A DNA stretch of 64,000 nt from Candidatus Bathyarchaeota archaeon (GCA_005888755.1 VBBQ01000028.1:63706-127705); one strand, 5' to 3'. Counted from the first letter of the stretch, positions 49,658 to 59,009 are shown. Notes: a model not told the origin generated them from the sequence alone. A program made the numbers and translations.

Positions 49658-50986
49658 CTAGTTGCTCACTGTTTTCCCGCAGTTAGGGCAGACGAGTGTC
49701 CCACGGGAGACCATTGTGGCGCAATGGGGACACCATTCAAAGTCTCTTTGCTCAACATGTCTCTCATCAAGGACTCCCTGTGCCTTGTCAGACTCGGTCT
49801 GGGCATTATCCACCTTCCCCGCATACGTGTAATCGAGCTTCGGAAAGTTGGTCGTTAGCGGCCTTCCTTTGATCCAAGCGGGAGGTGGTACGAAGCAAAA
49901 TCCTGACACTAATCCCCTCAACCTTTCAAAAACGCCAGCTTCCTGAGTAATCATGACAGTGAGACTCCTCCCCGCCTTGGGTCTGACTATCAGGTGTCCA
50001 CGTCTTATTGTGCCAGGCGTCTTGAGATCTATCTGGGAGATATCCTCCCTCCGAATCTCAAAGTCTCTCTTGCGTTCCAGTTCGTCTATGGACACAGGAT
50101 CTCCGAAACGCAATCTTCTCTGCCCCCAAGCAATGATAACTAGAATGATCGGGAGGGCGATGAAATAGGCGTACGCAGGCGAAACTCCGACAAGGATGCC
50201 AATTGCTGAGACTCCGCCGATTGCCGCCAACGCGGCAAGGACGAGTATTACAACAAACCATCGGCTGGTCCTAACTCCCATGATTCTCTGAGAAGTAAAG
50301 TAGACTCCATACCCTCCCCCAAAGTTGCCCTTTTTCTTCAAGCCCCCGGTCATGAGGCCACCGAAGTATTCTTCTTTCTCGCGAGTGAACTCACGCCAAG
50401 CGGCGACTCCAGCGGACAGCTGTTCTTGTTCGACTAGTAGGGATTCGAGATTTCTACCTTCAGGGTGAAGAAGCAGCCATTTGTTTCTGAACATCTTAGT
50501 AACAAAGTGCAAGTCAGCTAGATCCAAGACCAAAACTACTCCGACTAGGACAAATCCGAGTAGCCACCAATTGGAAAATGCGTCCAGAGAAGGCAGGATG
50601 CCGACTAGTACGCCAACTCCAATTATATAGACGAAAGAGAACATCGCGAAGATGCTACTCCAGCGATTCCAACTGACGTCCCATTTGTAGAAGCCAGGGT
50701 GACTACTCTGGAAATGCGAAGATCGGGAAAGTTTGCCCTCCCGGCCTCCGCCGAACTCAGTCCCACAAAGCTGACAAACATAGTTCCGAGCGTAGATTTT
50801 CCACGGTGCAATTCCGATAATGCCGACAATCAGTCCTACAACGAAAACTGTGGTGCCAGCGGGCGTGAAGTGGCAATCTGGAGTTGGCTGGCCGGGGGCA
50901 GCCAAGCATTGATTAATTCGACCGCTATAATACACCATCCCCAGTCCAAGAAACGCCATAACGGTTTCGATGGTGTTCCTTTTCAT
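49658..50986 (-). CDS. Multi-domain membrane protein with two zinc fingers and a PH-like domain
   Basis: The 442-residue protein has two N-terminal membrane helices (residues 7-25, 44-63), a C2H2-like finger (CQLCGTEFGGGREGKL followed by two His, residues 70-102), two more helices (about 110-160), an EEYFGGLMTGG segment, a helix pair (240-285), a PH-like beta domain (VSIDELERKRDFEIRREDISQIDLKTP, RRGHLIVRP; residues 297-345) and a C-terminal zinc ribbon (CPHCATMVSRGTLVCPNC). Part of it is shared with the small protein at 29495-29932. Function unknown. Confidence 0.72.
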   Translation of the reverse strand: MKRNTIETVMAFLGLGMVYYSGRINQCLAAPGQPTPDCHFTPAGTTVFVVGLIVGIIGIAPWKIYARNYVCQLCGTEFGGGREGKLSRSSHFQSSHPGFYKWDVSWNRWSSIFAMFSFVYIIGVGVLVGILPSLDAFSNWWLLGFVLVGVVLVLDLADLHFVTKMFRNKWLLLHPEGRNLESLLVEQEQLSAGVAAWREFTREKEEYFGGLMTGGLKKKGNFGGGYGVYFTSQRIMGVRTSRWFVVILVLAALAAIGGVSAIGILVGVSPAYAYFIALPIILVIIAWGQRRLRFGDPVSIDELERKRDFEIRREDISQIDLKTPGTIRRGHLIVRPKAGRSLTVMITQEAGVFERLRGLVSGFCFVPPPAWIKGRPLTTNFPKLDYTYAGKVDNAQTESDKAQGVLDERHVEQRDFEWCPHCATMVSRGTLVCPNCGKTVSN

Positions 50987-51072
50987 TTTCTCCTTCCGTC
51001 GCTAGCCTCAATTGGGGTTTCCAGTTTAATAATGGACGATTTCCGTAACTTCGCAACCTACAGGATCTTAGG

Positions 51073-51573
51073 GTGAAGATCAACGTGAGCGAACTTCGGG
51101 TGAGGCCTCTTCAGACATCGGATCGCAATTGGGTCGCGTCCTTCACCAAGTCTCACTGGGGTTCCGAAATTATCGTCGCCAAGGGCCGGATAATTCGCCC
51201 GGCTGAACTTGATGGTTTTGCAGCTTCCAAGGGAAAAGAACCAATCGGTTTGCTGACCTATAGAATCGAGGGTCTTGATTGCGAGATTGTTACGATAGAT
51301 AGCACCGTTGAAGGTGCCGGAGTTGGAACAGCACTGATCAACGCTGTCAGGAAAATAGCGAAGGCGAAGCGCTGTAAGCGGCTCTGGCTCATAACTACGA
51401 ATGACAATCTAAACGCCTTAGGGTTCTATCAGAAAAGAGGTTTCCGAATCATAGCGGTCCGTCCCAATGCTGTGGATGAGGCTAGGAAATTGAAGCCTCA
51501 GATTTCCTTGAAGGCGGCGAACGGGATTCCGATTAGGGATGAGTTGGAACTAGAACTTGAGCTGTCAGAGTAA
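51073..51573 (+). CDS. GNAT family N-acetyltransferase
   Basis: A 166-residue acetyltransferase with the acetyl-CoA loop VEGAGVGTALINAVRKIAKAK (residues 77-97) and the B-motif NDNLNALGFYQKRGFRIIAVRPNAVDEARKLKP. The last part is shared with a subgroup of bacterial GNATs. GTG at 51073 is the start. Substrate unknown. Confidence 0.88.
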   Translation: MKINVSELRVRPLQTSDRNWVASFTKSHWGSEIIVAKGRIIRPAELDGFAASKGKEPIGLLTYRIEGLDCEIVTIDSTVEGAGVGTALINAVRKIAKAKRCKRLWLITTNDNLNALGFYQKRGFRIIAVRPNAVDEARKLKPQISLKAANGIPIRDELELELELSE

Positions 51574-51627
51574 GACGGTTCTTCCAAGATGGGATACTGT
51601 CAGACGGGATTTCTAAGAATACTATCG

Positions 51628-51879
51628 CTACGGTTTCTTCTTATCGCTGAGCCACCATTTCAGATAATCTTTGTGGCGTCGTTTTTTCTCTTCGTCCGCG
51701 GATTCCTCGGTGCGAAGCATCTTCTCTCTTCCTTCGAGAAGGTTTTGCTGGGTGAAGGTTAGGCCGCAACTCTTGCACGCGTACGACTTGATTGCAGGGT
51801 CATAACTTAGGTTTCCACCGCACTCCAAGCAATAGTTCGGCAAACTTCTCCTCAAGAAGAAATTCGGCTCCGGAACCAA
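51628..51879 (-). CDS. Small zinc-ribbon protein
   Basis: An 83-residue protein with one zinc ribbon (YCLECGGNLSYDPAIKSYACKSCGLTF, four Cys, residues 16-42) and a Lys/Glu-rich C-terminal helix. Such proteins bind nucleic acid or act as adaptors. Its partner is unknown. Confidence 0.7.
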   Translation of the reverse strand: MVPEPNFFLRRSLPNYCLECGGNLSYDPAIKSYACKSCGLTFTQQNLLEGREKMLRTEESADEEKKRRHKDYLKWWLSDKKKP

Positions 51880-52156
51880 ATAAAGATTCGGTTACTCAAA
51901 CGGGCCAAGGACGAAAAAATCGGACCTTGCAGCTAGAAAATCGTCTGTCCCCATGTACTTGCCAGACGCATTAGACCGTTGACACCTAGTCGTTCAGTTC
52001 AAGGGACTGAAAGATCGCCTGGGAGGCTTGATATTTGGGAAGGTCGGCTCGCGTCACGGCGAACGAGACCGGGAGCTTTGAAAAGAATCCCGTTTGGGCT
52101 CTGTTCAATTGTTTTGGATTAAATCATGGGTTCCTAGTCCGATGGTCTGAGAGAAA

Positions 52157-52720
52157 ATGGCACAGGACACACACCAACCCATGGCAAAGCGCGGAAAGAG
52201 GACAATACTGCTGGCTCTTGTACTAGTATTGGTGGTCGTTGGAGGGGTCGTGGGATTCCTCTTCTACGCGCCCTCGAACGCGCAGATAAGCATCAGGGAC
52301 CCTCCACAGCAACCCTACGACTCGAGCGTTCAAGCGATCTACGTGAGCTTCACCAGTATCGAGATACACTCTGCTAACGCCGGTGACGCTAGCGGATGGC
52401 ACACAGTAACCACAAGCGCGACAGTAAACCTGTTTACAGTGCTCAACGTATCCAAGGTTCTTGGCAAGGCTTCATTGCCAGCCGGAAGGTACACCGAACT
52501 GAGATTCAACGTCAGCGCGATCATCGTGACCATATCCGGGATTAACGTGACCTTCACTATGCCCAGCGCATCTCCAAAGATACCGATAACCGGCGCAGGA
52601 GCACAAGCTTACGGTGCGCTGACTGTGAACATTGTGCTGGACCTTTCCTTCAAGAATAGCGAGATTCTGAACAATCCGACGCTGAAGCTAAACCCGGTTG
52701 CCACGGCAGAGGTAGCCTAG
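52157..52720 (+). CDS. DUF4382-like extracytoplasmic membrane-anchored protein
   Basis: A 187-residue protein with a single N-terminal membrane anchor (residues 17-38) and an external beta domain of the DUF4382 type (IYVSFTSIEIHSA, SGWHTVTTSATVNLFTVL, SLPAGRYTELRFNVS). Family members are secreted or anchored lipoprotein-like proteins of unknown role. ATG at 52157; a second Met at residue 9 could also start. Confidence 0.78.
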   Translation: MAQDTHQPMAKRGKRTILLALVLVLVVVGGVVGFLFYAPSNAQISIRDPPQQPYDSSVQAIYVSFTSIEIHSANAGDASGWHTVTTSATVNLFTVLNVSKVLGKASLPAGRYTELRFNVSAIIVTISGINVTFTMPSASPKIPITGAGAQAYGALTVNIVLDLSFKNSEILNNPTLKLNPVATAEVA

Positions 52721-52919
52721 CCCAGCTCTGCTGAACAGCAATCCTACCACACCATCGATTCCTGAGAACAGTACTTTAGGCTAATCTCCCTCTTTTTCCA
52801 TGTTGAACAATATTACTGCTAATTGGAAGGTTCATGCTTTCGAGTCCACAAGATCAAAATCGCGCTTGCATAGGAGGAACGGTTAATATGCAGAATACGC
52901 CGGTCAGAATTCGATTCGA

Positions 52920-53318
52920 ATGCCTCGATATCATGGCAACATGCACAAGAAGAAAGCCACCGGCGGGATTAAGCGCCCATGGCGCGGAAAACGCGCCTAC
53001 GAGGCTGGTGGAGAACCAGTCGAGACAACCCTTGGTAAAGTCAAGCAGAGAAGAGTTGGAATTCGAGGCGGGGCTCAAAAGATCAGATTGGCATCGGCTG
53101 ACTGGGCTGTCGTCACCGACAAATCGACAGGAAAGTCGTCGAAGTCGAAGCTTCTACGGGTTGTCAAGAATCCAGCAAATATTGACTATCAGAGGAGAGG
53201 CGTAATTACGAAAGGTGCGATCGTCGATACGGAGCTAGGCCAAGCGCGCGTCACTTCTCGTCCCGGACAAGACGGAGTCATCAACGCGGTCCTCGTATCC
53301 CAAGCCAGCAAATCCTAA
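52920..53318 (+). CDS. rps8e: Ribosomal protein S8e
   Basis: An archaeal/eukaryotic small-subunit ribosomal protein, 132 residues. The conserved basic N-terminus (HGNMHKKKATGGIKRPWRGKRAYE), the GGAQKIRLASADWAVV strand and VKNPANIDYQRRGVITKGAIVDTELGQARVTSRPGQDG identify it. A TTAATAT element about 36 bp upstream is the probable TATA box. srp19 follows 19 bp downstream. Confidence 0.96.
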   Translation: MPRYHGNMHKKKATGGIKRPWRGKRAYEAGGEPVETTLGKVKQRRVGIRGGAQKIRLASADWAVVTDKSTGKSSKSKLLRVVKNPANIDYQRRGVITKGAIVDTELGQARVTSRPGQDGVINAVLVSQASKS

Positions 53319-53337
53319 GAAAGAATGTGAAGCCAGG

Positions 53338-53661
53338 GTGAAAAACCCGGGTCACATTATCATCTGGCCATTCCACATCGACAGCACAAAGACCAGAGGA
53401 CAGGGAAGAAAACTCCCAATAGCGAGAGCGCTCAAGCAACCGAATCTTAGAGAGATCATCCAAGCCGCAACGATACTGGGTTATGTTCCGGAACCGAAGG
53501 AAAAATCGGCAATGCCCAGCCTTCACTGGGAGAAGGCAGGATACGTTACCGTCAAGAAGACAGCTCCGAAGGTTGCAATGCTGAAATCGATCGCCGGAGA
53601 GATCGTGAAGATCCGACAGAAGGAGGCCCAGGCCGCCGAACCGAAAAAAGACCGGCGATAG
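53338..53661 (+). CDS. srp19: Signal recognition particle 19 kDa protein
   Basis: SRP19 binds SRP RNA and helps SRP54 assemble. The 107-residue protein has the family start HIIIWPFHIDSTKTRGQGRKLP and the later PSLHWEKAGYVTVKK. GTG at 53338 follows rps8e, and the pair is probably cotranscribed. A Lys-rich tail ends the protein. Confidence 0.94.
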   Translation: MKNPGHIIIWPFHIDSTKTRGQGRKLPIARALKQPNLREIIQAATILGYVPEPKEKSAMPSLHWEKAGYVTVKKTAPKVAMLKSIAGEIVKIRQKEAQAAEPKKDRR

Positions 53662-53668
53662 ACTCGAC

Positions 53669-54724
53669 CTACGCGTGTTTCTTGTTCGGATACAAGATGA
53701 TCTTTCCCGAACGTCCAGATTTCATCAACGCAAAGGCCTTAGAGAACTCTTCAAGATCGAACCGGTGAGTTATCAGCTTCGAAAGATCAACCTGACCCGC
53801 CTTCAACACCGCAGCTGTCTTGTACCAGGTTCCGAAGAGCCGACGGCCGAAGACGCCTCGGACATGAGCATCCTTGAAAACAATCCAGTTTGCCACGTCA
53901 AGTTCGATTTTCTTCGAAGGAAGACCGAAGAGGATGGCTGTTCCGCCGGGACGAAGAACCTTGAACCCTTCCTCGAACGAGGGCTGCGCGCCTGACATCT
54001 CAAAGAAGGCATCAACTCCACGCCCATCTGTTTGACGCATGATCTCTTTCACGACATCTTGTTGAGACCCGTTGATCAAGACATCTCCACCCATATCCTT
54101 CGCCAGCTTCAGCCGGTAATCGACGATGTCCACTCCGAAGATCTTAGTCGCACCGAACGACTTGCAGAGCCCGATTAGACAAGCTCCGATTGGACCACAG
54201 CCAAAGACTGCGACGGTATTGCCCGAGATCTCTGCCGCGGAGGCTGCGTGAACCGCGTTACCGAGCGGCTCTTGAGCTGATGCCACCTCGATCGGAATCT
54301 TGCGATCGTTGAGCCATGCATGCTGCTCGTTGAGAGCATGGTACTCTGCGAAACAGCCGTCTGTATCTACTCCCCGCAGAAGCATTCGCTCGCAGATGTG
54401 AGCGTTACCGGTTCTGCACTGGAAGCATTTGCCACAGAAGATGTGCGTCTCGCCGGAGACAATATCGCCTTCGCGAAGATCGGAAACCTCCTTGCCTACC
54501 TCGATAATCTTGCCGGCGAACTCGTGTCCCATAACCATGGGAGGCTTGACCTTGTCCCGGATCGATTCATGCCAATCGTAGATGTGCATGTCCGTCCCAC
54601 AGATCGATGTGGCTTCTATCCGGACGAGAATGTCTCGGAGACCGGGTTTAGGTGTGGGCCATTTCTCGAAGACCGCGCCAGGACCCGGAGATGGCTTTAC
54701 GACAGCGTGCATCTTTTCTTTCAC
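53669..54724 (-). CDS. tdh: L-threonine 3-dehydrogenase
   Basis: Tdh oxidises threonine to 2-amino-3-ketobutyrate with NAD. The 351-residue zinc alcohol dehydrogenase-type protein has SICGTDMHIYDW (catalytic zinc Cys, residues 41-52), MGHEFAGKIIEVG, the structural zinc Cys cluster CGKCFQCRTGNAHIC (residues 96-110) and the NAD loop VFGCGPIGACLIG. TDMHIYDWHE is diagnostic for threonine dehydrogenase. It is divergent from kbl, which takes its product. Confidence 0.95.
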   Translation of the reverse strand: MKEKMHAVVKPSPGPGAVFEKWPTPKPGLRDILVRIEATSICGTDMHIYDWHESIRDKVKPPMVMGHEFAGKIIEVGKEVSDLREGDIVSGETHIFCGKCFQCRTGNAHICERMLLRGVDTDGCFAEYHALNEQHAWLNDRKIPIEVASAQEPLGNAVHAASAAEISGNTVAVFGCGPIGACLIGLCKSFGATKIFGVDIVDYRLKLAKDMGGDVLINGSQQDVVKEIMRQTDGRGVDAFFEMSGAQPSFEEGFKVLRPGGTAILFGLPSKKIELDVANWIVFKDAHVRGVFGRRLFGTWYKTAAVLKAGQVDLSKLITHRFDLEEFSKAFALMKSGRSGKIILYPNKKHA

Positions 54725-54767
54725 CTGATTTCCTCGAAGCTGAGGGTTAGCCGCGCGAGATGCGCTG

Positions 54768-54779
54768 TAAAACGTTTTA
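54768..54779. promoter_or_regulatory. Palindrome in the tdh-kbl divergent promoter
   Basis: TAAAACGTTTTA is a perfect 12-bp palindrome in the 85-bp gap between tdh and kbl. It may be an operator shared by both genes. TTTTAGATTA directly after it is a possible TATA box for kbl, about 29 bp before the ATG. Confidence 0.5.
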
Positions 54780-54809
54780 GATTAGGAACGAATTCTCGAT
54801 CTTGAGATT

Positions 54810-56012
54810 ATGAGCCAAGAGTCCGGTTTGCAAAGAGCGCCGCTTCTAGATGCTTTGAGGGAAGAACTTAGAGGACTGGACGAGCAGGATCTGTTGTGGC
54901 GTGTCAGGACTCTTCAAAGTCCGTCCGCGCCGCACGCCAGAGTCGATGGTAAGAGCGTCATAGTTCTCTGCTCGAACAACTATCTTGGACTCGCAAACCA
55001 TCCCAAGCTCAAACAGGCAGCTCTTGCGGCAACAAGAAAGTATGGAGCCGGCAGCGGGTCTGTACGCGTTATCGCTGGAACCATGGACCTTCACGTTAAG
55101 CTCGAAAAAGAACTGGCAGACTACAGGAGATCAGAATCGTCGATTACTTTCCAATCAGGCTACGCTACGAACCTGGGAGTAATCATGTCCCTCGTTGACG
55201 AACGTGATCTGATCATCAGCGACGAACTGAACCATGGCAGCATAATCGATGGTTGTCGCCTGACGAAAGCCGAGAGGCGAGTCTACAAGCACAAGGACAT
55301 GGACGATCTAGAAAAACGGCTGCAGGGAACGGAACGGTTCCGTAGGGTCCTCGTAATTACTGACGGCGTCTTCAGCATGGATGGAGACGTCGCTCCGCTG
55401 AAGGATATTGTCAGACTATCCCAGGAGCATAACGCGGTGACTTATGTTGACGATGCTCACGGAGACGGTGTCTTAGGTGAGAACGGCCGTGGGATTACCA
55501 ATCATTTTCATCTGGAGGGAAAGGTGGACATCGACATGGGAACTTTCTCGAAAGCCTTCGGATGCGTCGGTGGATATGTTGTCGGCTCGAAAGACCTCTG
55601 CAAATACCTCCAGAACAAGGTCCGTAGCTATCTCCTCTCCGGGTCCCACCCGCCCGCCGTCGTAGGCGCGTGCATCGCGGCGTTACAGATCGTCCAGAAA
55701 CAACCATCTTTGGTCAAGAAGCTCTGGGACAACACACGATACTTCAAGAAAGGACTGAAAGACATTGGCTTCGACACTGGGAATAGCGAGACTCCTATCA
55801 CCCCGGTGATAGTTGGAGAAGCGGGTAAGGCTCGTGAACTAGCTGATAGCCTCTTCAAGCTTGGAATATTCGTCCTACCGATCGTCTTCCCAATGGTAGC
55901 AAGAGACAAGGCAAGAGTCAGGACAATTGTGACAAGTGCCCATACGAGGAAGGATCTAGATGTGGCGCTGGCAGCCTTCGAGAAAGCTGGCAAGCAACTA
56001 GCGCTGCTGTAA
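54810..56012 (+). CDS. kbl: 2-amino-3-ketobutyrate coenzyme A ligase
   Basis: Kbl splits 2-amino-3-ketobutyrate with CoA into glycine and acetyl-CoA. The 400-residue PLP enzyme of the alpha-oxoamine synthase family shows CSNNYLGLANHPKLKQAA, GSGSVRVIAGT, SDELNHGSIIDGCRL, ITDGVFSMDGDVAPL, VDDAHGDGVLG and the PLP Lys in GTFSKAFGCVGG near residue 250. With tdh on the other strand it forms the threonine-to-glycine route. Confidence 0.94.
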   Translation: MSQESGLQRAPLLDALREELRGLDEQDLLWRVRTLQSPSAPHARVDGKSVIVLCSNNYLGLANHPKLKQAALAATRKYGAGSGSVRVIAGTMDLHVKLEKELADYRRSESSITFQSGYATNLGVIMSLVDERDLIISDELNHGSIIDGCRLTKAERRVYKHKDMDDLEKRLQGTERFRRVLVITDGVFSMDGDVAPLKDIVRLSQEHNAVTYVDDAHGDGVLGENGRGITNHFHLEGKVDIDMGTFSKAFGCVGGYVVGSKDLCKYLQNKVRSYLLSGSHPPAVVGACIAALQIVQKQPSLVKKLWDNTRYFKKGLKDIGFDTGNSETPITPVIVGEAGKARELADSLFKLGIFVLPIVFPMVARDKARVRTIVTSAHTRKDLDVALAAFEKAGKQLALL

Positions 56013-56025
56013 CGACAATTGTACT

Positions 56026-56562
56026 TTGCTCGGGTTAGAGTTGGCAACAAAGAAAAGGAAACGAGTAAAGAAACCCCGAAGACCAAGATTCATCGTTCGC
56101 AAGGTTACGTTGAAGGATCTTCCGATTCTGGTTCACCAGCGAAGAGCGATGTGGCGTGATCTTGGGGCGAGAGAACAGAGAGAGCTGGATAGGGCGGACA
56201 AGGTCTATGCAGGATGGGCTAGATCAAGGATGAAGAGCGGAACTCTGATGGGCTGGGTAGCCGAGAATGAAGACAAGGTCCTTGGTGGAGGATGCGTATG
56301 GCTGCAGCCCGTTCAACCGAGGCCCGGATACAAGCTCATGATCCAACCGTATTTGCTTTCAATGTACACGGAGCCTCTCTATAGAGGACTTGGCGTGGCC
56401 TCAGGAGTAGTCGAAAAAGCGTTGGAGTGGTGCAGATCGAATGGGTTTCTCCAGCTCCGATTACACGCGAGCAAGATGGGACGCAAGGTCTACCTCAAAC
56501 ATGGTTTCGAGCGCACTTGGGAAATGAGACGCAGAATCAAGAAGCTCAGAGAAGACAGCTAG
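56026..56562 (+). CDS. GNAT family N-acetyltransferase
   Basis: A 178-residue acetyltransferase with a very basic N-terminal 22 residues (TKKRKRVKKPRRPRF), then a GNAT domain (FIVRKVTLKDLPILVHQRRAMW, TEPLYRGLGVASGVVEKALEWC, HASKMGRKVYLKHGFERTWEM). TTG at 56026 or 56041 may start. It follows kbl by 13 bp and may share its transcript. Confidence 0.85.
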   Translation: MLGLELATKKRKRVKKPRRPRFIVRKVTLKDLPILVHQRRAMWRDLGAREQRELDRADKVYAGWARSRMKSGTLMGWVAENEDKVLGGGCVWLQPVQPRPGYKLMIQPYLLSMYTEPLYRGLGVASGVVEKALEWCRSNGFLQLRLHASKMGRKVYLKHGFERTWEMRRRIKKLREDS

Positions 56563-56615
56563 CGGGTTACATGAGGAAAGAAGTTTAGCTATCCAGTCAT
56601 CGTGTAAAACTCATC

Positions 56616-56783
56616 TTGTCGCGAGTGGTTCCGAGATGCTCCTGCGGTGGAGAGCTAGTGATTGTAGGAGAGGATCGTACTTCGGAAGGCTGGCGGACCG
56701 GCTTCAAGCTTCAATGCAAGAAATGCCACAAAAGATGGACATACACAGGTGGAACCTACCGCGCAGACCCGAGTCAGGGCTGA
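56616..56783 (+). CDS. Small zinc-ribbon protein
   Basis: A 55-codon frame that reads SRVVPRCSCGGELVIVG, then GWRTGFKLQCKKCHKRWTYTGGTYRADPSQG. Two Cys pairs (CSC and CKKC) form a clear zinc ribbon. Starts are TTG 56616 or GTG 56625. It ends 7 bp before the preferred start of the SIS gene. The pattern is too specific to be chance, but expression is not proven. Confidence 0.65.
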   Translation: MSRVVPRCSCGGELVIVGEDRTSEGWRTGFKLQCKKCHKRWTYTGGTYRADPSQG

Positions 56784-56790
56784 GAACGAA

Positions 56791-57729
56791 ATGTCTATCC
56801 AAGCAATGGCGGAAGAAATCTCTAATCAGGAGCTAGATCTTCCAAGGTTTGGTTCTCAACTTCGAGAAATACACCTTCCGAGGCTCGACCGCTCCTCATT
56901 CGTATTTGCTGGATCAGGCGACTCATACGCAGCAGCCGTATTCGCCCAAGAACTCTCTCATGGAGAAGCCATTGCTTCGGACCCTTACGAGTTACTCACG
57001 AACATCCAGCGAGTAAGAGGGAAGAACCTCGTCATCGTCTCGGTCAGTGGCAGAACGAGAACGAACATCAAACTTGCCAGGAAGGCAAAGGAAATCGCTG
57101 CCAAGCGAATAGCCATCTCAGCCAATCAAGAGAGCCCACTATCTAGAGAGTGTGATGAGACTCTACAGCTTAGGTACAGAAACGCCGGGACACTAACGTC
57201 TGGCACAGTCAGTTTCACGACCAGCTTATTGGCCTGCGCCTACCTTCTCGGAAGTCTGCCTAGATCCATCAAGGGAAAGACCGCCCTCTTAGGCACCGCA
57301 CTCTCGACTAGAAGTATGACACAAGTTGCGAAAGGATCATTTGTCTTTACGGGATCAGGAGTGAATTATGCTCTTTCGCTTTACGGGGCAGGGAAAATCA
57401 ACGAAGTATTGGGTTCCAAAGCTGAAGCGGTATACCCTGAACAAGTGGGGCATGCGAAGCTGTTCACGATAGACAAGAAACGGGACATTATTGTGTGCAT
57501 ATCATCGGAGCGAGACAAGGCCATGAAAACGCATGAATTGCTCCGCAAAGACGGCTTCCAAAGTTCATTGCTTGCGATCCCAGGAAGAAATGCGGTCATC
57601 CGAAGTTTGGAAAATGCTGCTCATCTACAGCAACTTAGCATCGCCATGGCGAAGAAAAGGCGAATTACAGAATGCGCATTTCTCTCAAACAAGAAGAGTC
57701 TTAGTCTAAGCAGTCGCCTCATCTACTAG
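56791..57729 (+). CDS. SIS-domain sugar isomerase-like protein
   Basis: A 312-residue protein with two SIS domains, as in the isomerase half of GlmS or in AgaS. The first has VFAGSGDSYAAAVFAQELSHG and VSVSGRTRTNIKLARKAKE; the second has FVFTGSGVNYALSLYGAGKINEVLG and YPEQVGHAKLFTID. No glutaminase domain is attached. ATG 56791 is chosen because it follows the zinc-ribbon stop; upstream codons lie inside that gene. Likely substrates are phosphosugars or aminosugars. Confidence 0.83.
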   Translation: MSIQAMAEEISNQELDLPRFGSQLREIHLPRLDRSSFVFAGSGDSYAAAVFAQELSHGEAIASDPYELLTNIQRVRGKNLVIVSVSGRTRTNIKLARKAKEIAAKRIAISANQESPLSRECDETLQLRYRNAGTLTSGTVSFTTSLLACAYLLGSLPRSIKGKTALLGTALSTRSMTQVAKGSFVFTGSGVNYALSLYGAGKINEVLGSKAEAVYPEQVGHAKLFTIDKKRDIIVCISSERDKAMKTHELLRKDGFQSSLLAIPGRNAVIRSLENAAHLQQLSIAMAKKRRITECAFLSNKKSLSLSSRLIY

Positions 57730-57828
57730 ATTCGTAGCGACGAAAAGGTCGAATGCAACGATCGTTCGGGTAAGAATAGGCTTGAGGGGTTATCAAACTG
57801 GGAAGCAGTCAATGACAGGAGGATCCAC

Positions 57829-58131
57829 ATGAAAATCGAGTCGAACCCTAATGATGATAGACCAGTAGCATACCAAGTCGAAATTAGAGGATTTCCAACT
57901 TACTATGCCAAATTATTCGCGGATACGGGCTTCGGCGTGGTTTTCGAAGATGATGGCGAGACAGGATATGTTTACGCCACGAACGATAAAGCAGACAAAA
58001 TATTTGACGCACTTCATCTCTACAATTCGAAAAACCCCAACAAGCCATCATCTGGCGATAAGTTCTTCATCGTTTGGAATCCGAAGATGGAGAAGGCTGG
58101 ATATTCTATAATAACAAGTTTCAAGGGATAA
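57829..58131 (+). CDS. Conserved hypothetical protein, possibly DUF2251-like
   Basis: A 100-residue protein with the phrase DTGFGVVFEDDGETGYVYATN and FIVWNPKMEKAGYSI, which resembles a small bacterial family (possibly DUF2251). It has an unusually strong ribosome site, AGGAGGATC, 6 nt before the ATG, and a lower GC content than its neighbours, so it may have come from a bacterium. Function unknown. Confidence 0.68.
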   Translation: MKIESNPNDDRPVAYQVEIRGFPTYYAKLFADTGFGVVFEDDGETGYVYATNDKADKIFDALHLYNSKNPNKPSSGDKFFIVWNPKMEKAGYSIITSFKG

Positions 58132-58317
58132 TAGATTTCAAGAAATTGCTCGCATGTTGCAGAAGCGGATTTCCACCGAAACTCGGAGAATGGTGCAGAT
58201 CTTCGCACACTTGGAGTGATGAAATGATGAAGGGACTCGAGTGATAGTCGCTTCTCAATTCGGCCGTCTTACAATTAGCTTGGTCCCATATCCAACGCAG
58301 AAGCGAGCCCTAATTCC

Positions 58318-58941
58318 TCAATTTGTCGATTGAAGATGGCGGTATACGTCTAGGAGATCGTCAGTCTCTATGTGGTGTGATGCTGACGCCTTTACCTTCT
58401 CAGTCTGAGCGTTCAAGGCTACGGAATATCGCACTACTCGGAAGACAGGGACGTCGTTTATCCAATCGCCGACGTGTGCACATCTGGACAGGGGGATGCC
58501 CGTCCATGCAGCGTATTTCCGCAACCCTAGTCTTTTGTCAGGCAGCGGTTCTATTTCGCTGGTGATGATTCCGTCTTTGATTCCGACTTTGGATCCGACG
58601 TAGCCTTCGAACCCGAACCTTTCAATCAAGTATCCGCACAGGAAGTCTGGATTGTCTGTCAATAGGACAACGCGGATTCTATGACCTTGAAGTTTCTCGA
58701 CTGTCTCCCTGACGTTCTTGATGACTTCGACCTTCGAGACCGCTTGAAGAATATCGGTGAGCTTCATTCCTTGGAGAAGCTTGTATTGAGAGGTCAGGAG
58801 TTCTCTCTTGTTGATCCTTTGATGAAGGAACATTTCTTCGAGCGAATCCCATTTCTCTCCGATTCCCAAGGAACGGGATGCTTGGGTGAGGGCGGCTTTC
58901 CGAAAGATCGTACCGTCGACATCGAACGATACCATTGACAA
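58318..58941 (-). CDS. HAD-superfamily phosphatase, phosphoserine phosphatase-like
   Basis: A 207-residue HAD hydrolase. Motif I is VSFDVDGTIF (nucleophile Asp and acid Asp), motif II is VVLLTDNPDF, and the motif III/IV region is KRLGLRKYAAWTG and CAHVGDWINDVPVF. The cap-domain size and the GDWINDVPV ending resemble SerB-type phosphatases. Location next to glyA suggests serine synthesis, giving serine for GlyA and TrpB, but that is inference from context. Confidence 0.78.
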   Translation of the reverse strand: MSMVSFDVDGTIFRKAALTQASRSLGIGEKWDSLEEMFLHQRINKRELLTSQYKLLQGMKLTDILQAVSKVEVIKNVRETVEKLQGHRIRVVLLTDNPDFLCGYLIERFGFEGYVGSKVGIKDGIITSEIEPLPDKRLGLRKYAAWTGIPLSRCAHVGDWINDVPVFRVVRYSVALNAQTEKVKASASHHIETDDLLDVYRHLQSTN

Positions 58942-59009
58942 CGATGAGAGCGGCAGGATCCTTCCTCCTCTACCGTCAATAACTGACGGAGCGTTTGAAC
59001 TCTTCGAGG

